Under the pieces are notes generated by a model. That model was not told the origin of the DNA. It made no database searches and was given only the letters and a program-made list of their open reading frames with translations. 64,000 nucleotides of DNA. It comes from Marinobacter antarcticus. GTDB lineage: Bacteria; Pseudomonadota; Gammaproteobacteria; Pseudomonadales; Oleiphilaceae. The position numbers and the translations under genes were made by a program. Location: positions 169,987 through 233,986 of the forward strand of contig NZ_FRAQ01000004.1 in the NCBI RefSeq assembly GCF_900142385.1, in the 5' to 3' direction. This document shows positions 19,573 through 29,525 of this stretch, one piece after another; position 1 is the first letter of the stretch; every line of letters begins with the position of its first letter.

Positions 19573-20759
19573 GTACGGCCGCTCGCTCTATTACGGTGCT
19601 CGGGGCCACGGGGTCAATCGGGCTCTCGACTCTGGATGTTATTCGCCGCCATCCCGGACGGTTTTCTGTGTATGCGTTGACGGCCGGAACTCGCGCTGAG
19701 GAACTCGCGCTGCTGTGCCGTGAGTTTCGCCCTGAAGTTGCCGTAATGGCAGATGTGCCAGCGGCGCAAAGACTGGCAGATCTGCTTTCGGATCTCCCGG
19801 ATATTTCTGTTCGAAGTGGAGAGTCGGGGTTGTGCGAAGTCGCCTCCGCTCCGGAAGCATGTACCGTTATGGCGGCGATTGTGGGGGCCGCGGGGCTGGC
19901 GCCCACTCTCGCAGCCGTGCGCGCTGGGAAGCGAGTGCTGCTGGCTAACAAAGAAGCGCTGGTTATGTCTGGCAAGCTTTTTATGGACGCCGTATTGGCC
20001 TCTGGCGCCGAGTTGTTACCTATAGACTCCGAGCACAACGCAATCTTCCAATGCCTGCCAGCGGATAAAGTTCGCGACCCGGATGGGGCCGGCATTACTC
20101 GTATTCTTCTGACGGCTTCCGGCGGACCTTTCCGGGAGCACAGCGCGGAAGCTCTACGCTCTGTTACGCCGGTTCAGGCCTGCGCTCACCCGAACTGGTC
20201 CATGGGGCAGAAGATCTCTGTGGATTCAGCAACCCTGATGAATAAGGGGCTTGAGCTGATTGAAGCGTGTTGGCTGTTTAACATTACGCCAGACCGTATT
20301 GAGGTTCACGTACACCCGGAAAGTATTATTCACTCCATGGTAGAGTATGCGGACGGCTCTGTGCTGGCTCAGCTGGGCAGTCCGGATATGCGTACGCCCA
20401 TTGCCAACGGCCTGGCGTGGCCGGAACGTATTGATGCCGGGGTTGAGCAGCTGGATCTGTTCAAGATAGGGCGGTTTCACTTTGAACGACCGGATCTTTT
20501 GCGCTTTCCCTGTCTGCGGTTAGCGGCTGAAGCCTTTGAGATTGGCGGTACCGCGCCTGCGGTACTGAATGCTGCGAACGAAGTTGCGGTGGCCGAGTTC
20601 CTGAAGGGGAATTTGGCGTTTACGGATATACCCGTTGTTATTGAGAGGACGCTTGCGGTAACGCCCGTAGTGCCCGCAGATAGCTTTGATGTCATCTTCG
20701 CGAAAAACTCGGAAGCACGGCAACGGGCGTGGGAACAGATCGGCCTCTTAGCAGTCTGA
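19569..20759 (+). CDS. dxr: 1-deoxy-D-xylulose 5-phosphate reductoisomerase
   Basis: Converts DXP to MEP with NADPH, the first committed step of the non-mevalonate isoprenoid pathway that also feeds uppS. It has 396 residues. The NADPH loop is [14 protein letters not shown], followed by [10 protein letters not shown] and the metal-binding [10 protein letters not shown]. The start is a TTG overlapping the cdsA stop by 4 bases, consistent with tight coupling. Confidence 0.96.
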   Translation: MSTAARSITVLGATGSIGLSTLDVIRRHPGRFSVYALTAGTRAEELALLCREFRPEVAVMADVPAAQRLADLLSDLPDISVRSGESGLCEVASAPEACTVMAAIVGAAGLAPTLAAVRAGKRVLLANKEALVMSGKLFMDAVLASGAELLPIDSEHNAIFQCLPADKVRDPDGAGITRILLTASGGPFREHSAEALRSVTPVQACAHPNWSMGQKISVDSATLMNKGLELIEACWLFNITPDRIEVHVHPESIIHSMVEYADGSVLAQLGSPDMRTPIANGLAWPERIDAGVEQLDLFKIGRFHFERPDLLRFPCLRLAAEAFEIGGTAPAVLNAANEVAVAEFLKGNLAFTDIPVVIERTLAVTPVVPADSFDVIFAKNSEARQRAWEQIGLLAV

Positions 20760-20806
20760 TATAAGTTAAAGATTTTCGCCGTGCTGGCGCCAATACCAGG
20801 AAAGCT

Positions 20807-22156
20807 ATGCAGATTATTCAAACCGTACTTGCTCTCGCGCTTACCTTGGGCATACTCGTCACCCTGCATGAGTATGGCCATTTTTGGGTAGCGCGCCGAT
20901 GTGGGGTTAAGGTACTTCGTTTTTCAGTAGGTTTTGGTAAACCGTTATTCTCGTGGTATGACCGCCATGGTACCGAGTTTGCCATAGCGGCTATCCCGCT
21001 GGGTGGCTATGTCAAAATGCTCGATGAGCGTGAAGGGCCGGTCCCCGACGAACTCAGGGATCAGGCCTTTACCTCCAAACCGCCTTCCCAGCGAATTGCC
21101 ATTGCGGCAGCAGGCCCGATTGCCAATTTTTTGTTCGCAATTTTTGCCTATTGGGTACTCAGTGTAGTGGGTGTTACCCAAGTTGCGCCGATTGTCGGTG
21201 AAATTACGGGGAAAAGCGTTGCCGCGCAGGTTGGCTTGCAGGAGGGGATGGAAATTCATGCAGTTGACGGGCACCGGGTAAGTTCCTGGCGAGACGTGAA
21301 TATGCGCATTCTTGAGCGTGTGGGCGAGCGCGGCCTGATAACTCTGGACGTGTCCGGTGGCGGAACTCGGGGAACTTTGAGTGGCGAACTCGGCGGCTGG
21401 AGCTTGAGCGATGAAACTCCTGACCCGCTTGCGGAGTTCGGTATTACCCCGTGGCGACCGGATGTGCCCGCCGTTCTTGGTCAGATTTCAGATGGCGGCC
21501 GCGCACAGGCCGCAGGCCTGCAGGCAGGAGATCGCATCCTCGCGGTGAACGATGAGCCAGTGAGTAACTGGTTTGAACTGGTTGATTTTATTCGCAATGC
21601 ACCCGAGCAAACGCTGGCTCTTACTGTCGAGCGCGCGGGCTCGGGGCAATCTGTACAGATTACCCCGGAAGCAAAAAAACAGGATGATGGTGAGATAATC
21701 GGGTTTGTAGGTGCCGGAGTTGAGGCTATTTCCTGGCCCGACAATGTGCTGCGGGAGGTTCGCTACGGTCCCCTGGCGGCGATTCCTGTTGCGCTGGATG
21801 AAACCTGGGCGGATACCCGCCTCACCCTTGTTGCCATTAAAAAGATGGTTACAGGGCTGCTTTCCCCCAGTAATCTCAGTGGTCCTATTACCATTGCCCG
21901 AGTGGCGGAGGCCAGTGTCAGTTCCGGATTTGAAGGTTTTGTTCGTTTTCTGGCTTATCTCAGTGTCAGCCTGGGTATTCTCAACCTGTTGCCGGTGCCG
22001 GTTCTGGATGGTGGTCACATCGTGTATTACACCATCGAGGCCATCCGCAAAAAACCGCTCTCGGACGAGGTTCAGGCCCTTGGATTACGAATTGGTATGG
22101 CAATGATCCTCACATTAATGGTGTTTGCTCTTTACAACGACCTGATGCGGTTGTGA
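20807..22156 (+). CDS. rseP: Site-2 zinc metalloprotease RseP
   Basis: Intramembrane protease that cuts the anti-sigma factor RseA after DegS, releasing sigma-E when outer-membrane assembly fails. It has 449 residues: the zinc motif HEYGH is in the first membrane segment near residue 23, two tandem PDZ domains span about 115-295, and the third ligand is in NLLPVPVLDGGH near residue 400. It is placed directly before bamA, as in most relatives, linking the stress sensor to the assembly machine. Confidence 0.97.
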   Translation: MQIIQTVLALALTLGILVTLHEYGHFWVARRCGVKVLRFSVGFGKPLFSWYDRHGTEFAIAAIPLGGYVKMLDEREGPVPDELRDQAFTSKPPSQRIAIAAAGPIANFLFAIFAYWVLSVVGVTQVAPIVGEITGKSVAAQVGLQEGMEIHAVDGHRVSSWRDVNMRILERVGERGLITLDVSGGGTRGTLSGELGGWSLSDETPDPLAEFGITPWRPDVPAVLGQISDGGRAQAAGLQAGDRILAVNDEPVSNWFELVDFIRNAPEQTLALTVERAGSGQSVQITPEAKKQDDGEIIGFVGAGVEAISWPDNVLREVRYGPLAAIPVALDETWADTRLTLVAIKKMVTGLLSPSNLSGPITIARVAEASVSSGFEGFVRFLAYLSVSLGILNLLPVPVLDGGHIVYYTIEAIRKKPLSDEVQALGLRIGMAMILTLMVFALYNDLMRL

Positions 22157-22200
22157 GAATTGCGGGCTCCTTACGCGCATTAACCAGGCGAAATAATTGA

Positions 22201-24519
22201 ATGAGACGTTCTCTTCTAGGTTTAGCCGTTGGCCTCGCTGTTGCCGCAACCGGCATGACGCCAGCATTTGCAGATGAATTTACGGTTGCAGATATTGAGG
22301 TGGAAGGCTTGCAGCGTGTTTCTGCGGGTACCGTTTTTTCCGCTTTCCCCGTCAATATCGGTGAGCAGATGGACGAAACGGAACTGGCAGATGCGATCAA
22401 ATCACTCTTCCGGACCGGTTTGTTCACTGATATAGAAGCCAGTCGGGATTCCGGTATTCTTATCCTTACCGTGCGGGAACGCCCTTCGATCACCTCGATC
22501 GAAATTGAAGGCAACAAGAATATCGAAACCGACATGCTCATGGATGCTCTGGCAGGTGCCGGCCTTCAGGAAGGTCAGGTGTTTCGTCGAGCAACGCTGG
22601 AGCGGCTGGAGCTGGAGATTTTGCGCTCTTACATTGGCCAGGGGCGTTACAATGCTCGGGTGAAAGCAACCGCCGAAGTGCTGCCGCGTAATCGTGTTGC
22701 CATTCGTCTGGATATTAACGAAGGTACGGTTGCTGCCATCCAGCACATTAACCTGGTGGGTAACCGGGACTTCAGCGATGAGCAATTGCGCGATCTGTTC
22801 GAGCTGCGAACCAGCAGCTGGTGGAACTCCCTTACTAACTCAGACAAATACGCCCGGGAACGTTTGGGTGGCGATCTGGAAACGCTGCGCTCATTCTACC
22901 TCGACCGTGGTTATCTGGACTTCAATGTCGAATCCAGTCAGGTTTCCATTTCGCCTGATAAGCGGCAGGTCTTTATTGCGATAGCATTGGACGAAGGGCC
23001 GCAGTACACGATCTCCGAGATCCGGCTCCGCGGTAACCTCATTATTGATGAAGAAGAATTGCGGGAACTTATTCCGGTGGATGAGGGGGATGTATTCTCC
23101 CGTGCCCGCATGACGGCGATCTCGGAAACACTGGCGTTCCGGCTGGGTAAAGAAGGTTATGCCTTTGCCAGTGTGAATGCCGTGCCTGAGCCAGGTGAAG
23201 GTAATACTGCTGCCGTTACCTTTTTTGTTGAACCGGGCAAGAGGGCTTATGTTCGTCGGATCAACTTTGACGGGAATGTATCCACACGGGACGATGTTTT
23301 GCGCCAGGAAATGACGCAAATGGAAGGCGGTATTGCCTCCTCGGATCGCATCGAGTTTTCCAAAAGTCGTCTCGAGCGGCTTGGTTTTTTCAAGTCGGTC
23401 AATGTGGACACGCTTCCTGTGCCGGGAACAGACGACCTGGTTGATGTGAACTACTCTGTAGAAGAGCAGCCAACAGGCAGCCTCTCTGCTTCCGTGGGAT
23501 TCTCTCAGGATTCCGGTATCATCCTTGGTGCCAATGTCTCCGAAAACAACTTCTTCGGCACCGGCAAGCGCGTATCGTTTGGTGTGAACGTCAGCGATTC
23601 GGTCAAGAGTGCCAATATCTCTTACATGGATCCTTACTACACGGTGGACGGCGTCAGCCGGGGCTTCAGCGTGTTTGCCCGAAAAACGGACTACCAAGAA
23701 GAGGACATTACTTCTTACCTTCTGGACGAGTATGGCGGCCGTCTTACCTTTGGTTATCCTACGGACAGCATCACGCGACTGAACTTCGGGCTCGGATACA
23801 CGCTCTCCAAGGTCAAAGGCGGCGTATTCACTTCTCAGGAAGTGAGTGACTTTATAGATGAGGAAGGTGACTCATTCAATAACTATTTCCTGTTTGGCAG
23901 CTGGCGCCGTAGCACTCTTAACCGTGGTGTATTGCCCTCAGACGGTTACAGCCACTCGTTGTCGCTTGATGTCGCAGTGCCCGGCAGTGATCTCACATTC
24001 TACAAAGTGAGCCACAAAACCGACTTTTATTTCCCGCTCACAGATACCAATCGCTGGGTGCTGCGCACAAGAACAGATATTGGCTATGGTGATGGCTACG
24101 GAAGCCGCTCAATCATGCCATTTTATGAGCATTTTTATGCCGGCGGCTATGGGTCAGTCCGGGGGTATCAAGCTAACTCGCTCGGAAGGCGGGCCACCAA
24201 CGCGGTCAACGATTTCTCCGACCCTGATCCTTTCGGTGGTAATCTCCTCACTGAGGGTTCCCTGGAACTGATCTTCCCGACACCGTTCGCCGGTGATAGC
24301 CGCTCCATGCGGACGGCATTCTTTCTGGATGCCGGGCAGGTGTTCGATACAGATCGCGGATTCCATCCGAGTACTGACGAGGTGCGTTTGTCAGCCGGGG
24401 TGGGGTTCCAGTGGATTACAGCGGTAGGCCCCCTGGCATTCAGCCTTGCCAAGCCGCTGAACGACAAGCCTGGTGACGATACTCAGATATTCCAGTTCTC
24501 ACTGGGCCAGACATTCTGA
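22201..24519 (+). CDS. bamA: Outer membrane assembly factor BamA
   Basis: Omp85 insertase of the BAM complex. It has 772 residues, with a signal peptide ending near PAFA-DEF (residue 24), five POTRA domains over about 25-420 and a 16-strand barrel. The barrel carries the conserved YGSVRGYQANSLG loop motif, the Omp85 V-R-G-(F/Y) lock, and ends in a terminal Phe (SLGQTF), the outer-membrane recognition signal. It is followed 47 bases later by the skp-type chaperone. Confidence 0.97.
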   Translation: MRRSLLGLAVGLAVAATGMTPAFADEFTVADIEVEGLQRVSAGTVFSAFPVNIGEQMDETELADAIKSLFRTGLFTDIEASRDSGILILTVRERPSITSIEIEGNKNIETDMLMDALAGAGLQEGQVFRRATLERLELEILRSYIGQGRYNARVKATAEVLPRNRVAIRLDINEGTVAAIQHINLVGNRDFSDEQLRDLFELRTSSWWNSLTNSDKYARERLGGDLETLRSFYLDRGYLDFNVESSQVSISPDKRQVFIAIALDEGPQYTISEIRLRGNLIIDEEELRELIPVDEGDVFSRARMTAISETLAFRLGKEGYAFASVNAVPEPGEGNTAAVTFFVEPGKRAYVRRINFDGNVSTRDDVLRQEMTQMEGGIASSDRIEFSKSRLERLGFFKSVNVDTLPVPGTDDLVDVNYSVEEQPTGSLSASVGFSQDSGIILGANVSENNFFGTGKRVSFGVNVSDSVKSANISYMDPYYTVDGVSRGFSVFARKTDYQEEDITSYLLDEYGGRLTFGYPTDSITRLNFGLGYTLSKVKGGVFTSQEVSDFIDEEGDSFNNYFLFGSWRRSTLNRGVLPSDGYSHSLSLDVAVPGSDLTFYKVSHKTDFYFPLTDTNRWVLRTRTDIGYGDGYGSRSIMPFYEHFYAGGYGSVRGYQANSLGRRATNAVNDFSDPDPFGGNLLTEGSLELIFPTPFAGDSRSMRTAFFLDAGQVFDTDRGFHPSTDEVRLSAGVGFQWITAVGPLAFSLAKPLNDKPGDDTQIFQFSLGQTF

Positions 24520-24566
24520 ATCAGAAATTTGAGAAACAAGAACGAATGAAACTCCGGAGACCTATT

Positions 24567-25061
24567 ATGTTCAGAAGCGTACTGATATTTGCTGCAGCTA
24601 TGGCGCTGGCATTGCCTGCCGTGGCGGAAACCCGCATTGGTGTTGTAGATCTGCGCCAAGCTTTGTTTTCGTCCAACGATGCCAAGGCGTTCAGTGAAGT
24701 CCTTCAGAAGGACTTTGCCGGCGACGAGGAAAAAGTCCGCGAAACTCAGGAGGCCGCCCGCAAGTTAAAGGAGCGTCTGGAAAAAGACGGTGCGATGATG
24801 AATGAGAGCGAGCGTAACAAGCTTGCTGGTGAATTTCAGGAGAAGGTCAAGGAATTCAACTTTCTTAAGCAGCGTCTCGACTCCACCGTTAACCAGCGTA
24901 AGCAGGCGTTTCTTGAAGAAGCTCGCCCTGAGGTAGACGCGTCGGTGAAAGAGCTGCTGGAAGAAAACGATCTTGATCTGATTCTGCCAAGTGAAGCTGT
25001 TGTCTATGTGAAGCCGGAAATGAACCTGACCTCGCAGCTTCTGGATAAGCTGAATCGTTAA
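24567..25061 (+). CDS. skp: Periplasmic chaperone Skp/OmpH
   Basis: Holds unfolded outer-membrane proteins on their way to BamA. I choose the ATG at 24567 (MFRSVLIFAAAMALALPAVA) because a GGAG lies 8 bases upstream and it gives a clean signal peptide cut before ETRIGVVDL; an ATG seven codons earlier is possible. The 164 residues are mostly long charged helices (about 45-125), as expected for the tentacle structure. It lies between bamA and lpxD, the usual place. Confidence 0.93.
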   Translation: MFRSVLIFAAAMALALPAVAETRIGVVDLRQALFSSNDAKAFSEVLQKDFAGDEEKVRETQEAARKLKERLEKDGAMMNESERNKLAGEFQEKVKEFNFLKQRLDSTVNQRKQAFLEEARPEVDASVKELLEENDLDLILPSEAVVYVKPEMNLTSQLLDKLNR

Positions 25062-25109
25062 TTCCTGCCGGAGGGCCCCCGGGCTCGTGAGCGTGTTTTG
25101 GAGCGCCTG

Positions 25110-26135
25110 ATGACAGAAAAGTCTTACCGGCTTGGGGAAATCGCAAAAGCTCTGGGAGCAGAGCTTCGCGGCGATCCTGAGGTCCGGGTTTCCGGCCTTG
25201 CGACTCTTCAGGCAGCTGGCCCGGATCAGCTCAGCTTTCTGGCAAATCCCGCCTACGCAAGGCACATGGCGGATACCCGGGCTGCAGCGGTTATTTTATC
25301 GCCGGTAGCTGCGGGGGATCGTCCGAACAATGTTTTGTTACTCGATAATCCGTACCTGGGCTACGCTCGTCTCAGCCACTGGTTTGATCCGGCGCCAGTC
25401 GCGCCGCCCGGCATTCATCCTGCGGCCGTGGTTGATGCCAGTGCGATAATAGCGACCAGCGCCAGTATCGGCCCCAACGCCGTTATCGAAGCGGATGTTG
25501 TAATTGGTGAGCAGGTTGTAATTGGTGCAGGCTGCGTTATTGGAGCCAGAACCAGTATTGGCCCTGGCTCAATTATTCGCGCCAGAGTTACCTTGGCCCA
25601 CGATGTGGTTATAGGGCAGCGCTGCCATATCCTCAGTGGCGCTGTGATTGGTTCTGATGGGTTCGGTTTTGCCAATGAAAAAGGCCAATGGCACAGAATC
25701 GCGCAACTCGGGCGTGTCATTCTTGGCGATGATGTTGAGGTTGGCGCGAATACAACGATTGATCGTGGTGCATTGGATGACACCATTATTGGTAATGGTG
25801 TGAAGCTCGATAATCTCATTCAGATTGCTCACAACGTCCGCATTGGTGATCACAGTGCCATGGCCGCTATGGTCGGGATTGCGGGCAGCACACGGATTGG
25901 AAGCCACTGTGTATTTGGCGGAGCCTCCGGAGTGGCCGGACACCTGGAAATTGCAAACGGGGTGCACCTGACGGGTATGACCCTGGTAACCGGAGACATT
26001 CGGGAGCCGGGAGTCTATTCTTCCGGCACCAGCGCAGATACGAATCGGCGATGGCGCAAGAACGCCGTGCGTTTCCGCCAGCTCGATGCTCTGGCACGGC
26101 GCGTTAAAGAACTGGAAAAGAAATCAGAGGGCTGA
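25110..26135 (+). CDS. lpxD: UDP-3-O-acylglucosamine N-acyltransferase
   Basis: Adds the second 3-hydroxyacyl chain from ACP in lipid A synthesis. It has 341 residues from ATG 25110. An N-terminal uridine-binding domain (about 1-100) is followed by hexapeptide repeats of a left-handed beta helix (about 105-290). The catalytic His lies in [22 protein letters not shown], and a C-terminal helix (RRVKELEKK) trimerises it. It ends 10 bases before fabZ. Confidence 0.97.
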   Translation: MTEKSYRLGEIAKALGAELRGDPEVRVSGLATLQAAGPDQLSFLANPAYARHMADTRAAAVILSPVAAGDRPNNVLLLDNPYLGYARLSHWFDPAPVAPPGIHPAAVVDASAIIATSASIGPNAVIEADVVIGEQVVIGAGCVIGARTSIGPGSIIRARVTLAHDVVIGQRCHILSGAVIGSDGFGFANEKGQWHRIAQLGRVILGDDVEVGANTTIDRGALDDTIIGNGVKLDNLIQIAHNVRIGDHSAMAAMVGIAGSTRIGSHCVFGGASGVAGHLEIANGVHLTGMTLVTGDIREPGVYSSGTSADTNRRWRKNAVRFRQLDALARRVKELEKKSEG

Positions 26136-26145
26136 GGCCGATAAA

Positions 26146-26583
26146 ATGATGTATATCGATGAAATACTGGAATATCTGCCGCACCGCTATCCGTTTTTGC
26201 TGGTAGATCGGGTTACCGAGATTGAAAAGTCAAGTTCGATTAAGGGTTACAAGAACATCTCCTTTAATGAGCCGTTCTTTGCCGGCCATTTCCCAGGTAA
26301 CCCGATTATGCCAGGTGTACTGATTATCGAGGCCATGGCCCAGCTTTCAGGCATTCTCGGGTTTGTGACGGTGGGGCGGAAACCGTCAGACGGGCTGGCA
26401 CAGTACTTGGCTGGATCCAGTAAGGCGCGGTTCAAACGCCCGGTGGCGCCGGGAGACCGCATGTGTATGGAGTCGCAGCTTATATCGAGTAAACGTGGTA
26501 TCTGGAAATTTGATTGTCGTGCACTGGTCGATGGTCAAGTCGTCTGTGTGGCGGAGATACTGACCGCTGAGAGAGAAGTCTGA
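26146..26583 (+). CDS. fabZ: 3-hydroxyacyl-ACP dehydratase FabZ
   Basis: Dehydrates 3-hydroxyacyl-ACP in fatty acid elongation, competing with LpxA for the same acyl-ACP. It has 145 residues with [11 protein letters not shown] and the catalytic His and Glu in [20 protein letters not shown]. Two adjacent ATG codons (26146, 26149) are possible starts; the frame before them belongs to the lpxD shadow. The stop and the lpxA start share one base (TGATG). Confidence 0.97.
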   Translation: MMYIDEILEYLPHRYPFLLVDRVTEIEKSSSIKGYKNISFNEPFFAGHFPGNPIMPGVLIIEAMAQLSGILGFVTVGRKPSDGLAQYLAGSSKARFKRPVAPGDRMCMESQLISSKRGIWKFDCRALVDGQVVCVAEILTAEREV

Positions 26584-27374
26584 TGGCGACAAATGACTGG
26601 TCGGGTGTTCATCCTCAGGCGATTGTAGACCCGTCAGCCAAACTTGCGGATAACGTAACGGTTGGCCCGTGGACTTATATTGGCCCGAACGTTGAGATCG
26701 GCGAAGGCACAGAAATCCTCTCCCATGTGGTTGTGAAAGGGCCAACGGTAATCGGCCGGAACAACCGGATTTTCCAGTTTTGCAGCATTGGTGAAGAGTG
26801 CCAGGATAAAAAGTACGCCGGGGAGCCAACAACACTGGTTATCGGCGATAACAACGTTATCCGCGAGAACTGCACCATTCATCGGGGTACAGTGCAGGAC
26901 CGAGGTGAAACCCGGGTTGGCAGCAACAATTTGCTTATGGCTTATGTGCATGTGGCCCACGATTGCGTTATAGGTGACAACATCATCCTTGCGAACTGCG
27001 CAACGCTGGCAGGCCACGTAAAAGTTGGGGATCACGCTATTCTGGGCGGCGGCACTATGGTGCACCAGTTCTGTAATATCGGGCCGCACAGTATGGCCGC
27101 CGGTGGGAGTATCGTCCTTAAGGATATTCCAGCTTATGTGATGGCAGCTGGCCAGTCGGCGGAGCCTCACGGCATGAACGTTGAGGGTCTCAAGCGGCGT
27201 GGTTTCGACAAAGAGGTGCTGATGATCCTGCGGCGCGCTTACAAGGTTATCTACCGTCAGGGCCTGACCACAGAGCAGGCCGTCGAAACGCTGGAAGATG
27301 CCTACGCTGATACGCCGGAAGTGCGCGTGCTTATCGACTCCCTGCGAGGAGCTCATCGCGGCATTATCCGCTGA
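26583..27374 (+). CDS. lpxA: UDP-N-acetylglucosamine acyltransferase
   Basis: First enzyme of lipid A synthesis, transferring a 3-hydroxyacyl chain to the 3-OH of UDP-GlcNAc. The 263-residue hexapeptide-repeat protein has the catalytic His in AYVHVAHDCVIGD near residue 125 and GGGTMVHQFCNIGPHSMAAGG further on. It starts with a 1-base overlap to fabZ. The acyl chain length cannot be read with confidence. Confidence 0.97.
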   Translation: MATNDWSGVHPQAIVDPSAKLADNVTVGPWTYIGPNVEIGEGTEILSHVVVKGPTVIGRNNRIFQFCSIGEECQDKKYAGEPTTLVIGDNNVIRENCTIHRGTVQDRGETRVGSNNLLMAYVHVAHDCVIGDNIILANCATLAGHVKVGDHAILGGGTMVHQFCNIGPHSMAAGGSIVLKDIPAYVMAAGQSAEPHGMNVEGLKRRGFDKEVLMILRRAYKVIYRQGLTTEQAVETLEDAYADTPEVRVLIDSLRGAHRGIIR

Positions 27375-27394
27375 GCAGGCAGGAGCTCCGGTTG

Positions 27395-28579
27395 ATGGAT
27401 TATCCCCTGACTAATGCGATTGTCAGTGATCGCAGAATAACCTTTGCCATGATCGCAGGAGAGGCATCGGGAGATATTCTCGGTGCCGGCCTGATCCGCT
27501 CGCTTCGCAATCGATACCCTAACGCGCGATTTGTCGGCATCGGTGGCGATGAGATGGTTTCCGAAGGCTTCCACTCTCTGGTTCCCATGGAGCGGCTCTC
27601 TGTGATGGGGCTGGTTGAAGTTCTTGGTCGCATCCGGGAACTCTTCAGTATCCGCGCCCGACTGCTAAGCTATTTCTTTGCTACACCACCAGATGTGGTT
27701 ATCGGCATTGATTCCCCGGATTTCACCCTTGCTATTGAGCGGCGTTGCCATGAAGCCGGTATCCCATCCGTTCATTACGTAAGCCCTTCCGTTTGGGCCT
27801 GGCGGCAAAAGCGAATCTTCAAAATCGCCAAATCCGTTGATCTTATGCTCACCCTGCTGCCGTTTGAGGCCAGGTTTTATGAAGAGCATAACGTGCCCGT
27901 TGCGTTCGTAGGGCACCCTCTCGCTGATCGTATTCCTGTTGTCCCGGAGACAAGCAAAGCCCGTCAGGAGCTGGGGCTTGATGAGAACGTACCCTTGTTA
28001 GCCGTACTGCCAGGAAGCAGAGCCGGCGAGGTTGAACGTCTGGGAACCCTGTTTCTGGAAGCTGCACGCTGGATACAGGCTAAGCGGCCGGATGTGCAGT
28101 TGGTTATACCCTGTGTTAATCGTGAACGGGAAAAGCAGGTTCGCGACCTTATTGAAGCGCTTGAAGTGAAGTTGCAGGTCACCATTGTGAGAGGTCGGTC
28201 CCGCGAGGTGATGGCCGCCTCAGATGTTGTATTGCTAGCTTCCGGAACGGCGACCCTTGAGGCAATGCTGCTGAAGAAACCCATGGTAGTGGGTTACCGC
28301 TTGAGCAACGTCAGCTACGCACTTCTATCCCGCTTGGTGAAAGTGCCTCACGTTTCATTGCCCAACCTGTTGGCAAAGCAACCTTTGGTTCCTGAGCTTT
28401 TGCAGGACGACGCGACACCAGAATCACTTGGCGCAGCCGTGTTGGAGCGCATGGAAAACCAGCAGGAGCGTGATCGACTGGTGGAGGCATTTACAGAGCT
28501 TCACCACACATTGAGACAGGATGCCGATGAGAAAGCGGCCCAGGCAATCTCGACGCTTCTTGAAAAGAGGGCCCACTAA
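27395..28579 (+). CDS. lpxB: Lipid-A-disaccharide synthase
   Basis: Joins UDP-2,3-diacylglucosamine and lipid X into the lipid A disaccharide at the inner membrane. ATG 27395 follows CAGGAG closely and I prefer it to the TTG one codon earlier; 394 residues. The GT-B family-19 features are seen: MIAGEASGDILGAGLI at the N-terminus, PDFTLAIERRCHEAGIP, HYVSPSVWAWRQKR and LLASGTATLEAMLL. It directly abuts rnhB. Confidence 0.97.
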   Translation: MDYPLTNAIVSDRRITFAMIAGEASGDILGAGLIRSLRNRYPNARFVGIGGDEMVSEGFHSLVPMERLSVMGLVEVLGRIRELFSIRARLLSYFFATPPDVVIGIDSPDFTLAIERRCHEAGIPSVHYVSPSVWAWRQKRIFKIAKSVDLMLTLLPFEARFYEEHNVPVAFVGHPLADRIPVVPETSKARQELGLDENVPLLAVLPGSRAGEVERLGTLFLEAARWIQAKRPDVQLVIPCVNREREKQVRDLIEALEVKLQVTIVRGRSREVMAASDVVLLASGTATLEAMLLKKPMVVGYRLSNVSYALLSRLVKVPHVSLPNLLAKQPLVPELLQDDATPESLGAAVLERMENQQERDRLVEAFTELHHTLRQDADEKAAQAISTLLEKRAH

Positions 28580-29269
28580 ATGGCCCGCGCGCCAGTACTG
28601 CCACCTTTTGAGTGTGCGTATCAGGGAAGGCTTCTGGCCGGCGTTGATGAAGTTGGGCGTGGCCCGCTCATCGGCGCGGTTGTAACGGCCGCCGTGATTC
28701 TGGATCCCGACCGGCCCATCGCAGGGCTGGCAGATTCCAAAAAGCTCACGGAAAAAAAACGTAACGCTCTGTACGACGAAATCATTGAACACGCAACGGC
28801 TTGGTCTTTGGGCCGTTGTGAGGCCCGTGAGATCGACCAGATCAATATCTACCAGGCCACAATGGTGGCTATGGAACGTGCCGTTGCCGGTCTGAAAATC
28901 CTGCCGGAATACGTATTGGTAGATGGCAACAAATGCCCGAAGTGGCACTGGCCCTCAGAGCCGGTGATAAAAGGGGATAGCCGGGTGGAGGCGATCAGTG
29001 CAGCATCCATTATCGCCAAAGTAACCCGAGACCGGGAGATGGCAGAGATGGAGTTGCAATACCCCGGTTACGGCCTGGCCCAACACAAGGGTTATCCCAC
29101 ACCCGTGCACCTGGAAGCGCTGTTCCGGTTGGGCGTAACGCCAGAGCACCGCAAGTCCTTCCGTCCGGTTCAAGACGCGATAGAGCAGGTCGGTTTCTTC
29201 AAGGCTCCGGTGACATCTGTGGCAGAAGCCCTGCAATACCCTACGGATCTCTTCGAAAACAGTAATTGA
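28580..29269 (+). CDS. rnhB: Ribonuclease HII
   Basis: Removes RNA from RNA-DNA hybrids, including single ribonucleotides in DNA. It has 229 residues, with the acidic active site in [20 protein letters not shown] (Asp and Glu), LVDGN and the [19 protein letters not shown] stretch. It starts immediately after the lpxB stop. dnaE and accA, which follow in enterobacteria, are absent here; a tRNA gene follows instead. Its stop codon is used as part of the tRNA promoter -35 box. Confidence 0.96.
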   Translation: MARAPVLPPFECAYQGRLLAGVDEVGRGPLIGAVVTAAVILDPDRPIAGLADSKKLTEKKRNALYDEIIEHATAWSLGRCEAREIDQINIYQATMVAMERAVAGLKILPEYVLVDGNKCPKWHWPSEPVIKGDSRVEAISAASIIAKVTRDREMAEMELQYPGYGLAQHKGYPTPVHLEALFRLGVTPEHRKSFRPVQDAIEQVGFFKAPVTSVAEALQYPTDLFENSN

Positions 29270-29294
29270 CAATGTTCTCCCGAGTCCTTAATAT
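29266..29294 (+). promoter_or_regulatory. Strong promoter of the initiator tRNA gene
   Basis: TTGACA at 29266-29271 and TAATAT at 29289-29294 are separated by exactly 17 bases, followed by a GC-rich discriminator (ACGCGC) typical of stringently controlled stable RNA genes. The -35 box overlaps the rnhB stop codon. Confidence 0.8.
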
Positions 29295-29336
29295 ACGCGC
29301 ACGTTGATCGGGGCAACCCGGTAACAACCAGTTTGA

Positions 29337-29413
<77 letters not shown>

Positions 29414-29419
29414 TATTTT

Positions 29420-29455
29420 AAAGGCAAATCAGTAACATACTGATTTGCCTTTTTT
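29420..29455. terminator. Terminator after tRNA-fMet
   Basis: AAAGGCAAATCAGTA at 29420-29434 pairs perfectly with TACTGATTTGCCTTT at 29438-29452 around a 3-base loop, followed by more T. It is symmetrical enough to stop the convergent LysR transcript too. Confidence 0.9.
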
Positions 29456-29525
29456 CGTTTGGGGCATAAAAAGTCTCTCTGACGATCTCAGAACATGTCG
29501 CCTAACCAAGAAACCCCTTGCAGCC

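Noticed and set aside
22157..22200. A sigma-E promoter before bamA
   Set aside because: No GAACTT-N16-TCTGA-like pair could be found in the short rseP-bamA gap.
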